Positions 1 to 11,404 are shown, counted from the stretch's first letter. The stretch: DNA of 64,000 bases from Atrichornis clamosus (GCA_013400975.1 WBMZ01010917.1:310001-374000); one strand, 5' to 3'. Numbers and translations are program-made. Notes: a model not told the origin generated them from the sequence alone.

Positions 1-404
1 GATTATGGCTCTGCATATTTTATTGTCTGTGCTTAAATCACACTCCTCTAAACCAGCACCTGTTCCTCCCTTATTGCATCCCAGTTTGATAGTTACTGCC
101 TATCCAAAGAGTCATTAGGATGGAAAATGGTCTGCAGCTTCTACTTACTACAGTAGTCAATGCCTTTGTAATACACGTTTGCTTCAATGTTTGTGTGCAA
201 TTTTTTAAATATTTTACAACTGAGGATGGTGATGAAAAAAATATATTTAACTTTTTTTTGGTGAGTCTGAAAGTAAATCCTTATTCTATTCATTTCAGTA
301 TTGCAAATATTCTTTCTTCCAGTTGTACCAAGACCCTGGTTCTACTGATGCTGCTCTGATCATCTCTCTCTCTAAAATTATCTCACCAATATCTTTATTT
401 TTTT
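1..404. other. Unassigned AT-rich sequence
   Basis: No repeat or gene was recognised. A 79-codon ORF at 120-359 is hydrophobic and T-rich and has no family signature, so I treat it as chance. Confidence 0.4.
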
Positions 405-571
405 AGAATCATAGAATGCTTTGCATTGGAAGGGACCTTAAAGGTCATCCAGTTCCAAACCCCTGCCGTGGGCAGGGACACCTTCCACTAGACCAGGTTG
501 CTCAAAGCCCCATCCAACCTGGCCTTGGACACTACAGGGGTTGGGGCATCTTCCCACCCTGTCCCAGCCTT
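405..571 (-). mobile_element. CR1 LINE 3' fragment
   Basis: The + strand begins with the reverse complement of the CR1 terminal repeat (AATCATAGAAT). It continues through the conserved tail blocks GGAAGGGACCTTAAAGGTCAT and the GGGCAGGGACACCTTCCACTAGACCAGGTTGCTCAAAGCCCC segment, so the element points left. Only the last ~165 bp is present, which is typical 5' truncation. No ORF2 function remains. Confidence 0.93.
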
Positions 572-1311
572 TAAGCATTTTTGGTGGTAGTAATTGAACC
601 ACGACTGCTTGTCAAATTTCCAGTACTCTGAGTTCTTGTCTTGTTCAGTGTGAGAGGGTATGACATTTCTTGTGCTGCTCTCTTTTGGTCCAGCACCGCA
701 AACACTCAATCCAAAAAGTTCTTACAAACACCAACAGCTCCACTGACTCCACATGAAACCTTAACATCTACTGACGATGTTTCCTTTCTGCAATTTCAGA
801 GAATTTTGCTAAATAAAAAGTGCTGCATTAAGAGCCTTTAACTTGCTCAAAAATTGTATCAAGCGAACAAGACAACAGAGAACCTGACTTGTTAAATATG
901 CACATATATTCTTGATTCAGCAGAGTCCCTTATCTCCTTATAACATGTCTTCTGAAACCCAAACAGGCAAAAAGACTCATCTGTAATGTCCAGATTAATT
1001 CCCAGACCTTGTGTGTCCTGAACACTGCAAGAGGCAGAAGTGATTTCCTAGATCAATGTCTGATCATAACATGACCCATGCGCATTAAGTAAGAAGATAA
1101 TGCAGACTCCATGGCCAACCTTATCTTTGGCATTTCCTATCTTGTGAGTGCTGAGTACCTTCCCACCCAGTGATAATCTGACTGTTGATTCCAGATGGAT
1201 GTCGACATGTGTATGATAAAAGGCAAAATGTTTTCAGGCAAAGAAAGGCAAAATGTTATAATGTTTTGAGGATTTTCCTTTTTTTTCCTTTTTCCTTTTT
1301 AAACACATATA
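572..1311. other. Unassigned intergenic sequence
   Basis: No repeat family or gene was recognised. A pyrimidine run (T/C) occupies about 1271-1300, directly before the next CR1 tail. Confidence 0.4.
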
Positions 1312-1366
1312 AGAACCATAGAATCATTAAGGCTAGAAAAGACCTCCAAGATCATCAAGTCCAACA
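1312..1366 (-). mobile_element. CR1 LINE 3' tail, very short
   Basis: About 55 bp beginning AGAACCATAGAATCATTAAGG and continuing through GACCTCCAAGATCATCAAGTCCAAC, the terminal end of CR1 in reverse orientation. The GACCTCCAAGATCAT variant differs from the ACCTTAAAGATCAT variant at 405 and so marks a different CR1 subfamily. Confidence 0.85.
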
Positions 1367-4300
1367 TAAGATATAAATGCATCCATAGAGATACACACAT
1401 TCTGCCTCTCACCCTTTCCATGCATGATTCCGCTGACACATCAAAAATCCTGTTTATATGTGGAATTTTGCAATGAATGACATTGCTCTAACTAGATGAG
1501 GATTTGGTTCATGTCTACACTTGAGAAAGTTGCCTTCAACTCCCTTGAAAGTCAGCACAGAAGTAAGTGTCACTGGCTGCATGAATCTTATTGAGGGCAC
1601 TTTCTATATCCCTACTGACTACAGTGTGACTCTAAACACCTCATAGATATGAAGACATTTCTAGTTAGGGACATGAATCTCATAGGCAAGAGTCTGTGTT
1701 TAAATTATTCACGAAAAAGGATAATCAGTGCAATTAATGTACAGAATGTGCTTACTTAGAATATCCTCAGAACAGCTGGAGGTGACTATAACTTGCCCAA
1801 GTGGAACTTTGCAGTGAATTTGATCAGGCAAAATGCAAAATAAACATTAAAAATCTGACAAGGACAGTTGAGTTTACAGCACAGTTAAACAGACATGAAA
1901 TTTTTCATGACCGGAAATGGAAATGCAGTCAGAAAAGTGCCAAGAAAACAAATAACTCAGTAGGCTGTCATAACTGTCACTAGTTTATTAGCTATGACTA
2001 GTTTGTAGCATCATGCCAATATTCAAGTCTCTCTGTTGCCTGTTTGGATTCTTTGGTGATGTCTCTATAGACATGACAGTTTGGGCCCCTAAGTAGAGAG
2101 CTCCTTTACTCATGCATCAGGCAACAACATGTCTCTTGCAAGAGGATGCATCTTGTTCTTGCCTCTCCTTTCCAGTCCTGCAGAACATGGTGCTGGACTC
2201 TTTACACGGGGAATCTTGGTCAGGTTGCTGTCATGCCCTGTTCGGAAGACAGACAGAATAGACCTTTAGCTGTTGCTAAAGATTTGAATGTGACCAAACA
2301 TTCTGACAAACATCCAAGGACTTAATATAGACCTATGCCCATGCAGTTTTGAGTTCAGTTCAGGTATGAACTGGAGTAGAACTTTGAAAAAATAATTAGA
2401 AAAATAAATTGTGGGGGTCTTCTGTGAGTACATGAAAATAACTTAAGGTTAGTCCCGTACAGAGCTCTAATTTCCTGTATGAAACCAACAAAAGATCCCA
2501 GACTGAGAAGAACATATCTCTCTTTACTGGGAAGGGGAGCACAGTCAAATGTGCAAATGATGGATAATTCTGTCTGAGTGTCCTAAATCAGCTTCAAATA
2601 ACTTGCAGCCTTTTGATGCATTTTGTGTTTCTAAGACTGACAATGGAAATATCAGAAAAAAAGATTCAGGTGAACAGTGGGAATAAGACACAAAAACTGC
2701 TGAAGACTGAAGATGATGATGTTCTGAGGAGTCTCAAGTTTTAGCTCTCAGTTGTGCATAAAATCTTGAAACTTTCTTTTGAAGGTCATAAAGAAGGAAT
2801 ATAAGTTGGAGAAGGAAGAGGTAGGGAAGGTGTGAAGAAGAGAGGATTATGTAGTAGTGGGAAGCTAGTCCAGGGGAAAGTTTGTATTATCTCCTTTTTC
2901 CTTCTGTTTTGCTCTCCCTCCTCTTCTGCCTGAATTTCCCCTGCTGATTAATTTTTTGCACAATACCAACAGCAGGTTATTATTAACTGGTGTAAGCAGA
3001 TAGTAATTTGTGCTGAGCTGAACTCAGCCCTGGTGTCCTGACAGGCACGTGCTAACAGAGGACAAATCGAGGTTGCTCTTCATTCTAATTTTTTTTGAAT
3101 GATCTGACCTAAATTTGCACAGCTGTGTTCACATTTAATCCTGGGTTATAACTCACAGGCTTTATATCTCGTAAGAGCAGCCTACTGGCACATGACGTTT
3201 ATTCTAGCCCTCTTCAGTTGTACCCTAAAAATCCTCTGGCACAACCTGGTATTTTTGGGTTTTATCCCCCTAGAAGATTTATTTCTCCATCTAAAAACCC
3301 TTTAAATGACCAGTTTGAGGAAGCTATAATCTAGACTTGCTTCTCAGCCTTCTTGGACCTGCTGACCTGTACAACACCTCTAGTGCAGATTGGTCCCACA
3401 AACAGAATGTGGTAGGTATTGAAGAAAGTTGTTGGCTTGTCTTTCTAAGAGACTTTCTTTGGATCCCTTAGTTACAGTCTGTTTTCACCCCTGTCTATGT
3501 GGTTCATATATTTGCAGATATTAATGTAGAGTGAAAGTTCTCAACTCTGGTGTTCAAGTGGTTTTAATCTTAACACTAATTCTACTGCTGGAGGTTGAAT
3601 GGGCATCTACTCGTAGTGAGCAAGATACCACTGGTACTTTGTGAATTTCAGCTGTGCTGTTAAAAGACAAATCACAGTGGAGTTTGTAAACACAAAAAAC
3701 CCCCATAAAATAACCCAGCTCCTTTCTTATTTGCTCCACTCTGAATACGCTTTGGGCCATGAGTAATTTTTTAAAGGATCATTTAATATTTGTCTCTGTG
3801 TCTCTAACATTACATTTCAGTGGTAGCAATCAATGGACTTTGGGAAAAGTTATTCACGGTGTTGCACTCTTCATGAACATATGTTTAATACATCTGACAA
3901 AATTATGAATATTGATTTTCCTGAGAATATTAAACAGCTTTTTTTTTTTTTTTTACAATATTGGAAGATTATTTTCAGGGCTTTCATCCAAACTAAGCTC
4001 TTTAGAGTATAAAAATCAAATTAGTTTTTATACTTTTAAACTGGGCTAAATGCTCATCACTGGAGAAAAATCATGTTTCACAGACATGACTAAATAAGAT
4101 TATGTGCCTTGTGTTTGTTTTCACCTGTATCACAAATCTTTACTTTGGCTTCCATATTGAAGAAAAAATGCAAAGGATTACAGTAGACTGAAAACCTTAT
4201 CAAAAGAGCTGGAAGGGATTATCTGTGATGCTATCTCATTCTGTAAACTATGCTGGGTGACGTTAGGTGGTTGTAAAGATTGGAGATATTACAAAGCAAT

Positions 4301-4485
4301 CCCTGACACTTCCATGACTAAAGAGAGCATTAGAAGGTTTCTCATGGTGGATAATAACTTGCTTTCTGGAAAAGACTTGAGACTGAATTCTTGAATATAA
4401 TACATATTAGAACAAACAGAAAATCACAAACAAGCAGTGACCCAGAAGTGTAACAAGACTAAGAAGGTTTTTTTGCTGTTTTACA
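1367..4485. other. Unassigned 3.1-kb stretch
   Basis: No gene or transposon was recognised. A T-run lies near 3939-3953. Short ORFs at 1801-1983 (+) and 3554-3760 (-) have no recognisable motifs. Without alignment I cannot tell old, unrecognisable repeats from single-copy sequence. Confidence 0.4.
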
Positions 4486-4556
4486 TAGAATCATAAAATC
4501 ATAAAATCATAGAATCATTTAGGTTGGAAAACACTTTGAAGATCATTGAGTCCAAC
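4486..4556 (-). mobile_element. CR1 LINE 3' tail with extra terminal repeats
   Basis: It starts with three to four iterations of AATCATA(A/G)A, the reverse complement of the CR1 3' octamer repeat. The GGTTGGAAAACACTTTGAAGATCATTGAGTCCAAC tail follows. It stops about 20 bp before an LTR, so the LTR may have inserted close to or into this copy. Confidence 0.88.
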
Positions 4557-4576
4557 TGTGTATGTGCAGTATGAAT

Positions 4577-5147
4577 TGTGCTTATTTTAGCTCAGAAAAA
4601 GTTAATTTTCTTCACAGTAGCTGGTATGGGGCTGTACTGGATTTGTGCTGGAAATCATGTTGATAACACAGGGATGTTTTCATTACTGCTGAGCAGAGAT
4701 TACACAGAGTAAAGGACTTTTCTGCCTTTTACACGACCCCACCAGTAAGGAGGCTGGGAGTTCACAAAGAGCTGCTGGGACAGCAGGGACAGCTGATCCC
4801 AGCTGACTAAAGGGACATTCCAGACTATATTTCATCCTGCTCAGAACATAAATCAGGGGGAAGTTGTCCTGGGTCTGGATGGTGAATTGGTGGTAAGTAA
4901 TTGTTTTTCTCTTGCATAATTTGTCTTTCTTAGGTTTTATTTCACTCTTTCTTGGTTTTAATTTTCATTTTCAATACTATTATTACTATTATTTGTTTTA
5001 CTAATATTATATTTCAGTTTTTAAACCGTTCACGTCTCAACCTTCAAGTTTTCTCAGTTTTACCCTTCCAGTTCTCTTCCCCGCATCCTGCTGGGGGTGA
5101 GTGAACGAGTCATGTGTTGCTTAGTTGCCAGCTGAGGTTAAAATACA
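4577..5147 (+). repeat. ERVL-type LTR (5' LTR or solo LTR)
   Basis: About 570 bp starting TGTGCTTATTTTAG and ending near ACA. The AGTTAATTTTCTTCACAGTAGCTGG block, the TGTTGATAACACAGGGATG block, and a U5 end containing CATCCTGCTGGGGGTGAGTGA and TTGCTTAGTTGCC match the avian ERVL LTR pattern I know. A TATA-like CATAAATC near 4847 precedes a GGGGGAAGTTG block, in the place expected for the promoter. Flanking 5-mers TGAAT (4572-4576) and AGAAT (5148-5152) agree at four of five positions, which could be a decayed target-site duplication and would favour a solo LTR. Confidence 0.83.
4846..4853 (+). promoter_or_regulatory. TATA-like box of the ERVL LTR
   Basis: The AT-rich CATAAATC motif sits in the middle of the LTR upstream of GGGGGAAGTTG, where avian ERVL LTRs carry their TATA box. 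It has diverged from TATAAA. Activity is unknown. Confidence 0.4.
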
Positions 5148-5687
5148 AGAATTCTTTTTAGCACCTTCAAAGCTTGAAGAGTTTGAGATGATAGACTGAT
5201 CAGAGCATACTAGAAATTACTCATATATTAACGTGTGGATCACAATATTGTTTAATCTGTTCTTGATAAAACTTTCTGTGATCTGCACCATGGTCTAATT
5301 TTTTTTTTCTGCTCCTGTTAAACATTGGTGTTGACTTTATGGTTTGCTGTGCTCTGTAGTCATTAGTGATGTTTTGCCTGGAGATTTGTTACTAAAACCG
5401 TGATCTTGAGTTTAATCTCTTATTTGGACCTGAAGCCATGACTGTACTTTGGGTACCATCTTATGGAGACAAATAACAATTATACTTCTCCCTGAGAGAT
5501 TTTTAATGGGGTTTTTTTGTGGAGGAAATACAGAATATCACCTTCTCCACCTTCCTGCATGATGTTTTCTTCCTCCTTACAATAACTTCTCAGTAGTTAA
5601 CATCCTTGGGTAGTTACAATACTTCTATTGGTCCTTCTTAGAAATGTTGGTTTGGTTTTGTCTAAGGTAAACAAACAGTTTAGGAAT
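5148..5687 (+). other. Probable ERVL untranslated leader
   Basis: About 540 bp of AT-rich sequence joins the LTR to the first gag-like codons. I see no clear primer-binding site right after the LTR, because the first 20 bases do not resemble any TGG-starting tRNA complement. AAGGTAAAC near 5664-5672 is splice-donor-like. Calling it a leader rests on its position; it could also be host DNA separating a solo LTR from the ERV body. Confidence 0.45.
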
Positions 5688-6690
5688 ATGACCCAGGCTC
5701 CACGAGGTCTTGAGTGGCACAGCATGTGGAAGAATATAAACGGGTCTCTAGAGAATTTCACTCCTCCAATGGTCTAGAATTTCACTCCTGAACAACTCAG
5801 GATGCTAGGAAGTTATAGAATGCTTGAAAAAAATGCAGTTGCAATTCTAAAGAGGTAAAACTTACTTCTCTGTGCTGGGCCACTATCTACCAAATACTAC
5901 TTGATTTTATGCAGCAGCCTCAGGGAGAAGAGAGGAAAAGAAAATCAACAGACACTGCAGCTAAATGAGACACAACATCAGTCACCCCCGTAACAAAAAG
6001 AAACATTGGAAGCAGAAATCAGCTTGTCTAGTACAGGGTGAAGAAGCTTCTCCTAAGAGAGAGACATATAAAAACAATCTGAAGAGTCAGCCTGTTCTGC
6101 AGCAGAGCAATCATAAGAACAGGAGGAGGAAGAGACTGAAATCGTAAATGAGACAGAAACCACCAGATCTCTATCCCTAAATGAGCTGCAAGAAATGAAA
6201 AAAGATTTTAGCTGTCAACCAGGTGAGTTAATTCTCAGCTAGTTGCTCCAATGCTGAGATGTTGGGGCCAGTAGTCAGGAATTATTGGGTAAGGAAGCCT
6301 GACAGCTAGAATCCCTTTTTAATGATAAGGTCGTTGACAAATGACTGGTAAAAGGACAGGAGTCCTCTGTCTTTGGTGGGAACTACTATCCAGTGTGAAG
6401 GACAGGTATTCCCTCACGGAAAAACTTGCAAATTCTCAAAGGAAATGGACACTCATGGGGAGAGATATCCAGGATCTGAGGAAATCAGCTGTGTTGGAAG
6501 TGATCTATAATGAGCTGACATCTGAAGACCAGGATAAAATTTGGTGCACACAGTCCATGAGGTGAAATTTTTCACAAAAAGCACTGGCATCATACACCCA
6601 CAGCCTGGTGATAATGAGCTGGACAGACACAGAGGCACCAACTATCAATGAACAGGCCACACAATTCTGAGAACATGGCAGTCGAGGCTC
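5688..6690 (+). pseudogene. ERVL gag remnant
   Basis: Gag is the retroviral structural polyprotein. A possible start ATG at 5688 opens a 29-codon frame ending in TAG at 5775-5777. Recognisable capsid-like pieces follow in shifting frames: LSLNELQEMKKDFSCQPGE near 6170-6225, and the segment at 6341-6565 with WWELLSSVKDRYSLTEKL and SAVLEVIYNEL. Acidic, lysine-rich text at 5965-6147 lies between. I count several in-frame stops and at least two frame changes, so it cannot encode Gag. The zinc-knuckle nucleocapsid part is not visible, and the sequence runs directly into RT-like text by about 6765. The start position is an inference from position and frame. Confidence 0.65.
5752..5790 (+). repeat. 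Short direct repeat inside gag remnant
   Basis: AGAATTTCACTCCT occurs twice, at 5752-5765 and 5777-5790, 25 bp apart, each following a TCTAGA-like string. It looks like a small slippage duplication. It brings in or flanks the first stop codon of the gag frame. Confidence 0.75.
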
Positions 6691-6764
6691 CCTGATTCCC
6701 AACCTTAAACTGACCTGGTAACCAGAGACATTCACTCTCTGATAGTCCCATAAGGACAGTGCAA

Positions 6765-8589
6765 AAATCCACTGGAAAGTGGAAGCTAACAGTGGCCTGA
6801 GGCCTAAACTAATTCATACCACACCCGAGTGCTTCTGTACCAGAGATGCAGGAACCCTAACGTGAGCTGGAATCAAAGGCCACAAAATGATATCCAACAA
6901 CCAACATTGCCAATGGATTTTTCTTAGTCACTCTGGCAGAAGAGTGCAGGATGCAATTTACTTTCACAAGGAGGGGTATCCAGTACACCTGGACCTGACC
7001 ACCCCAAGGGTGGAAACATAATCCTACCATGTGTCATGGATTGAAACCGACTGCACTGGAACAACATGCATCTTCCCAACACCTGCAGTACATTGCTGAC
7101 ATCACTGTGTGGGGCAACACGGCAGAGGAGAACAATAATCCAGATTTTTTTGAAAGATGATTTTGCTGTAAAAAGTAAGATCAGTGGACCTGCACAGGAA
7201 ATTCAATTTTTAGGACTTAAATGGCAAAGTAGGTGTGATCATATCCCAATGGGTCAATAAAAACCAGCTATGTCTCCAACAACAAACAAAACAGAAATAC
7301 AGGATTTCTTAGGTGTCATGGGATTTTGGAGAATGTGTATTCCATGTTATAGTCTGATCTCTTTTGGTTATAGTCTGTCTTTCCCTATTGAGTGACCTGT
7401 AAGAAAGAAGACTTTAAAAGGGCCTTGAGCAGCAGCAGAACTTGGAACAAACTAAATGGATGACAGTTTGTGCAGTAGCACTTGGGACAGTCTGGACAGG
7501 ACAAAACGTGAAAAAGGTGCTTTATACCTCAGACAGGGATAATGGGTCCATCTGGAACATCTGGCAAATAAGATGCCTGGAGAGACTCTAGGTTGACCTC
7601 TAGGGTTTAGAAACTGGAGACATGAGGGATCTGAAGCCTGTTACACTCCAAACGAGATAGAAATATTAGCAGCACATGAAGGAATCTGAGCCTCTTCAGA
7701 GGCAGTTGGTAGTGAAGCACAGCTCCCTTTGGCATTTCGACTGCCTGGGGTCAGCTGGATGCTCAAAGTGAGGACCCCTCTAGGCATCATGCAGCTGATG
7801 CTACATGGAGGAAATGGGCTGCACTGGTAATGCAAGAGGCTCAGACTGGAAATCCTGAGTGCCTGGGAAATGTGGGTGTGATCATGGACTGGACAGAGGG
7901 CCAAACCCTGGGAGTGTCACCAGAGGAGGTAATATGGGCTGAAGAGGCCCCTCTTCATAGTAAGTTACCAGAAAATGAGAAGCGATATGCTCTGTTTACA
8001 GATGGATCCTGTCATTTTGTGGAAAAACACTGAAGGTGGAAAGCTGCTGTGTCGAGTCTTACAGGATAAGCCACAGAAGCTTCTGAAGGACAAGGTAAAT
8101 TGAGTCAGTTTGCAGAGATGAAAGCCATCCTGCTGGATTTAGGTGTTGCTGAATAAGAAAAATAGCCAACACTTTCTCCCTACACTGACTCAGATGGTGG
8201 GAAATGCTCTGTAGGGGTGGCTGCAGCAATGGAAGCAGAACGACCGGCAGTGCTGAGGTGAAACCATCCCTGCTGCTGGATTATGGCAAGATATTGATGC
8301 TCAGGTGGAAAACCTGGTTGTAAAAGTACGACATTTAGATGCTCATGTACCCCAGGCTTGTGTCACTGAAGAACATGAAAACAATGGGCAGGTGGACCAG
8401 GCTGCTAGGATTGAAGTGGCTCAGGTGGATCTGGATTTGGAACATACGGGTGTGCTATTTATAGCTCAATGTGTCTATGACACACCAGGATATTTTGGAA
8501 GGGAGACAACATACGAATGGTCTTGTGATCAGGTGGTGGACTTAACTTCTGATGCCATTGACAAGCCTGGTCACTTTTTGTCTCTTTAG
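6765..8589 (+). pseudogene. ERVL pol remnant: RT, RNase H and integrase N-terminus
   Basis: Pol would copy the viral RNA and integrate the DNA. Visible in order: an RT entry motif WKLTV near 6775; FTFTRRGIQYTWT near 6960; the catalytic YxDD box at 7089-7100, reading YIAD; the RT connection (GPAQEIQFLGLKWQ) ending about 7230; RNase H with FTDGSC at 7995-8012, the glutamate-bearing AEMKAILLDL near 8113, the aspartate-bearing YTDSD at 8181-8195, and RHLDAHVP near 8329-8352; then a degenerate integrase zinc-binding region to about 8570. The frame changes between YIAD and the connection, and stops are frequent. In the zinc-binding segment both expected histidines appear as tyrosine (VYD, GYFGRETT), and the CxxC half and the DDE core are absent. 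It is clearly non-functional. Confidence 0.88.
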
Positions 8590-9152
8590 TATTGTACGTA
8601 GATTCACTCCTTTTAAAGTGTAAAGGAAATATCTAAATGTCATCCAAAATCTTAGAAAAGAAATACTGGCTTGATTTATTTTAACAAAATGAGTTGTTAA
8701 CTTTTGAAATCACTGTTTTGTCAAAGACCTCACCATTCTGCAGATGTGCTAGCAGGAAAAACTGTCATTCTGAAAAGTGGAGAACAGCTAATGACAGTGA
8801 TGTAGTGAAAGGATTTTCTGACATTTGTGACTGCTCTGTCTCAGGCAATTAATGTATGCTCAGACAAGGCTATAGGGATGCAATCACTGTCATAAGAACT
8901 GGAATCCAGTTCAGCTGCACAAAGGTGAACAATTAAAACAGAAAACAACAATGAGAAAGAGATTTGGTCTAATGAGTTTGCTTCTTCTAATCCTTTCATC
9001 TCAGAGCATATTTGTGTGTGCTTACTGTCCTCCTTGTACTGTGTTCCTCATACTTTTCTTACTTAGAAGTACAGTGGGTGAAGGCATTAGTGCAGACAAG
9101 AATAAAGTTATTTAAATGTGACTTTATCCCCTTAATCAAGGAATTATTAATG

Positions 9153-9175
9153 AATAAATAAATAAATAAATAAAT
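9153..9175. repeat. (AATA)n microsatellite
   Basis: About six consecutive AATA units, nearly perfect. Likely polymorphic in length. Confidence 0.9.
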
Positions 9176-10023
9176 ATAAATGCCTAGCTTGAAACAAATA
9201 CCAACTTCTGAAAAAAAATCACAGTAATATAAAAGATGTTTTAAAATGAGTAAGGACAGTGGTGCTATACTGGAGATAGTATGTGCTGTGTTTCTTCAGA
9301 GGCAGCTATTCTCCTAAATGAATATTTCTAGGTTCATGAGTCATTGGCCTTGTTCACATGGCATTTCGTTCTTTTGTTCTTGGTGGGTTTTAATTTTTTT
9401 TTATTTTATTTTTTCCTAGTTTCTATGGTGGAGATTAATAAGAACGGTGAAAACACTAAAAAAATGTAGTTTATGGTTAAAAAATATGATTTATTTTTTG
9501 CTTGCGTGTAATTGTGCAAATGCTAGGAAGTTCTTGGACTGTCAGGTTATGTACTGTCCTGTCCTTCTATCCATTGTGCTCTTCCCCTTATCACCTGCCT
9601 TTGCTGCCTTTGGTTGGCATGACAGGATTGCTATTTCAGCAGGGAATTGTCAGATTCATTTTTATCTTCAAGGTGTTTAACAGTGGTGTGTGTGGTACAT
9701 AATCAACTATTCACTTACTGGCAGAGGGCTTGGTCAGCTGACTGGATCTCTAAAATGTCATTAAGTACAAACACTGTAAGTCAAAAAGATTGTGCTTGGC
9801 CAGCATTATGTGTTGGACCATCTCCAATGCAGAGGGTGTCTCCACTGACAGCGGTGGAGAGGTGGGGAGTAAAACCCAGCCTTCCTCTAAAAATGCAAGT
9901 GAGGCAGTCTCCAGTCTTTAAACATATAGATTTTCATAGGTCTTATTTGTATAAAGGATTCTGATTTTCAGTTAGTGTGTCCTTGCTCTGAGTAAAATGA
10001 CAATTGAAATTGACTGTCTCTTC

Positions 10024-10300
10024 CTAGGACACCAACTCTGGCTGGAAGGACAAACTGTCAGGCTGGTGACCTGAGTGGTGCCACTGGTGCATGTAGGACA
10101 GCACAGCACAGCCAGTGACAGTGGCAGCACCATCTGAAGCAATCCTGTACTTTGGGGTGACACGGGTGACCATGGGCACTGCTTTTTTAGGAGCAGATGG
10201 CCAAAACACTTCCCAAGTTGCTTTATTTGCTTCAAATTGATATTTATTAGTGTTGTCTTCAGGTCCCTTCTGAAAAATGCCAAGGAGTTTGATATAGAAA
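10024..10300 (-). pseudogene. Coding-like minus-strand patch, unidentified (possible retrocopy)
   Basis: On the minus strand one frame runs open for about 90 codons, from near 10290 to a stop at 10024-10026. It has a composition that looks protein-like: EANKATWEVFWPSAPKK, then VTRVTPKYRIASDG, then SYMHQWHHSGHQP. Its GC content and codon variety exceed the surrounding AT-rich DNA, and the longer overlapping frame (9972-10307) looks like its shadow. I do not recognise the family, and no poly-A tract or splice context settles whether it is a processed pseudogene, an exon or chance. Confidence 0.22.
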
Positions 10301-11380
10301 CAGACATTTCAGAAATACAAATATACTAAAGCCTTCCCAAGAATGACCTCTATATTTTTCTTTAAACTGCTTATTAGATAACTGGTGATACTTCAATACT
10401 GGCAGCATTCCCTATTGTGTTTACAATGCTGATGTCATAGCAACCTTCAGTACTATTTTTACCAACTATTCCTCTATTTATAGCCCAAGGTTGTCTCACA
10501 TAAGTGATCAGTGAGTAAGAGGTGGCCAAAGGTCCTTCATGAGCCCTGGATTTTGGATGGTTATGATCAGGTTTCTTTAAGCAGACCCCTGCTACAGGAG
10601 TGAAAACTTAGTGCATCATTTTAACCACTTCATGTTTTCTTGATCCAGGGGTGCCTGCAGCTGTTTTGACAAATTTCATAGCTTCTTTCAATGAGGAATG
10701 ATACCCATGTGTCTCAGAAGGATTCTTTGAACCTTGCTAAGTGCCACAAAAATAAGGTGCATCAGAGGCCCCTTTTAGTACTTGTGAGCTGTTCCCTAAA
10801 GTACCAGGCTCTACTGCTGATTTATGTGCTTCTTGTGTGCTGGTGGGGTGGATAGAAGTCCAACCTGGTGTAGCAGGAGTTTACACTTTAATTCTGGTGA
10901 TCAGTGAGGGAAATAAATTAAAGAAACCAGTTTTTTGTTTGGTTGTCGGTTTGCTTTTTAAGAAAACTTTTCTATATTTGTTTTGAAGAAGTGTAAAGCT
11001 TGAAATATAAAGTGTAAATGCAGTGAAGGCTTGTGTGTGTATTTCTGTGTATTTAATTTTTCTTATACCTTAGTTAATCTTAACTTCGTGTCATCCTTTC
11101 TATCTAACAATACTGGTACCACTCTGAACTGGCTGGCCATCCATTCACACCTTTCCTCTTTAAACGGGTGTCTTCAAAAGCCTGGAATTTCCTTTGATCT
11201 TGAGCTTTTGGTCTAGGGAAATATGCCTCAGCCCAACATGCAGATTTATTGCCAGAGGCAATTCTTATAATTAGCACTCGTCTCAAGAATACATGCCTTG
11301 TCAGAGTATTGCTTTGTGGTTTGTGTGGTTTTCTATTAGCTTCCCACACAGTCTGCTTTTTGACTCAGGCAAGACTATCT

Positions 11381-11404
11381 CACACACACACAGACACGCA
11401 CATA
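11381..11404. repeat. CA-rich microsatellite
   Basis: An interrupted (CA)n run (CACACACACACAGACACGCA). Short and imperfect. Confidence 0.8.

Larger units (their letters stand above)
4577..8589 (+). mobile_element. Decayed ERVL-like (class III) endogenous retrovirus, 5' LTR to integrase N-terminus
   Basis: The order on the + strand is LTR (4577-5147), an untranslated leader (about 5148-5687), gag remains (5688 to ~6690) and pol remains (~6765-8589). Every reading frame is broken by stops and frameshifts. There is no intact protease segment, no integrase core and no second LTR downstream. ERVL elements normally lack env, so its absence is not informative. The element is therefore truncated on its 3' side and internally deleted between gag and pol. 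Assigning the LTR and the body to one insertion is an inference from shared orientation and correct order. The alternative is a solo LTR beside an older pol fragment. Confidence 0.8.

Noticed and set aside
8600..9300. A 3' LTR expected for the ERVL
   Set aside because: None of the LTR blocks seen at 4577-5147 could be found here on either strand.
9647..9964. 105-codon + ORF
   Set aside because: No motif, no splice framing, ordinary composition.
11381..11404. CRISPR-like or regulatory repeat array
   Set aside because: It is an ordinary CA microsatellite. No regularly spaced repeats with unique spacers exist anywhere in the window.
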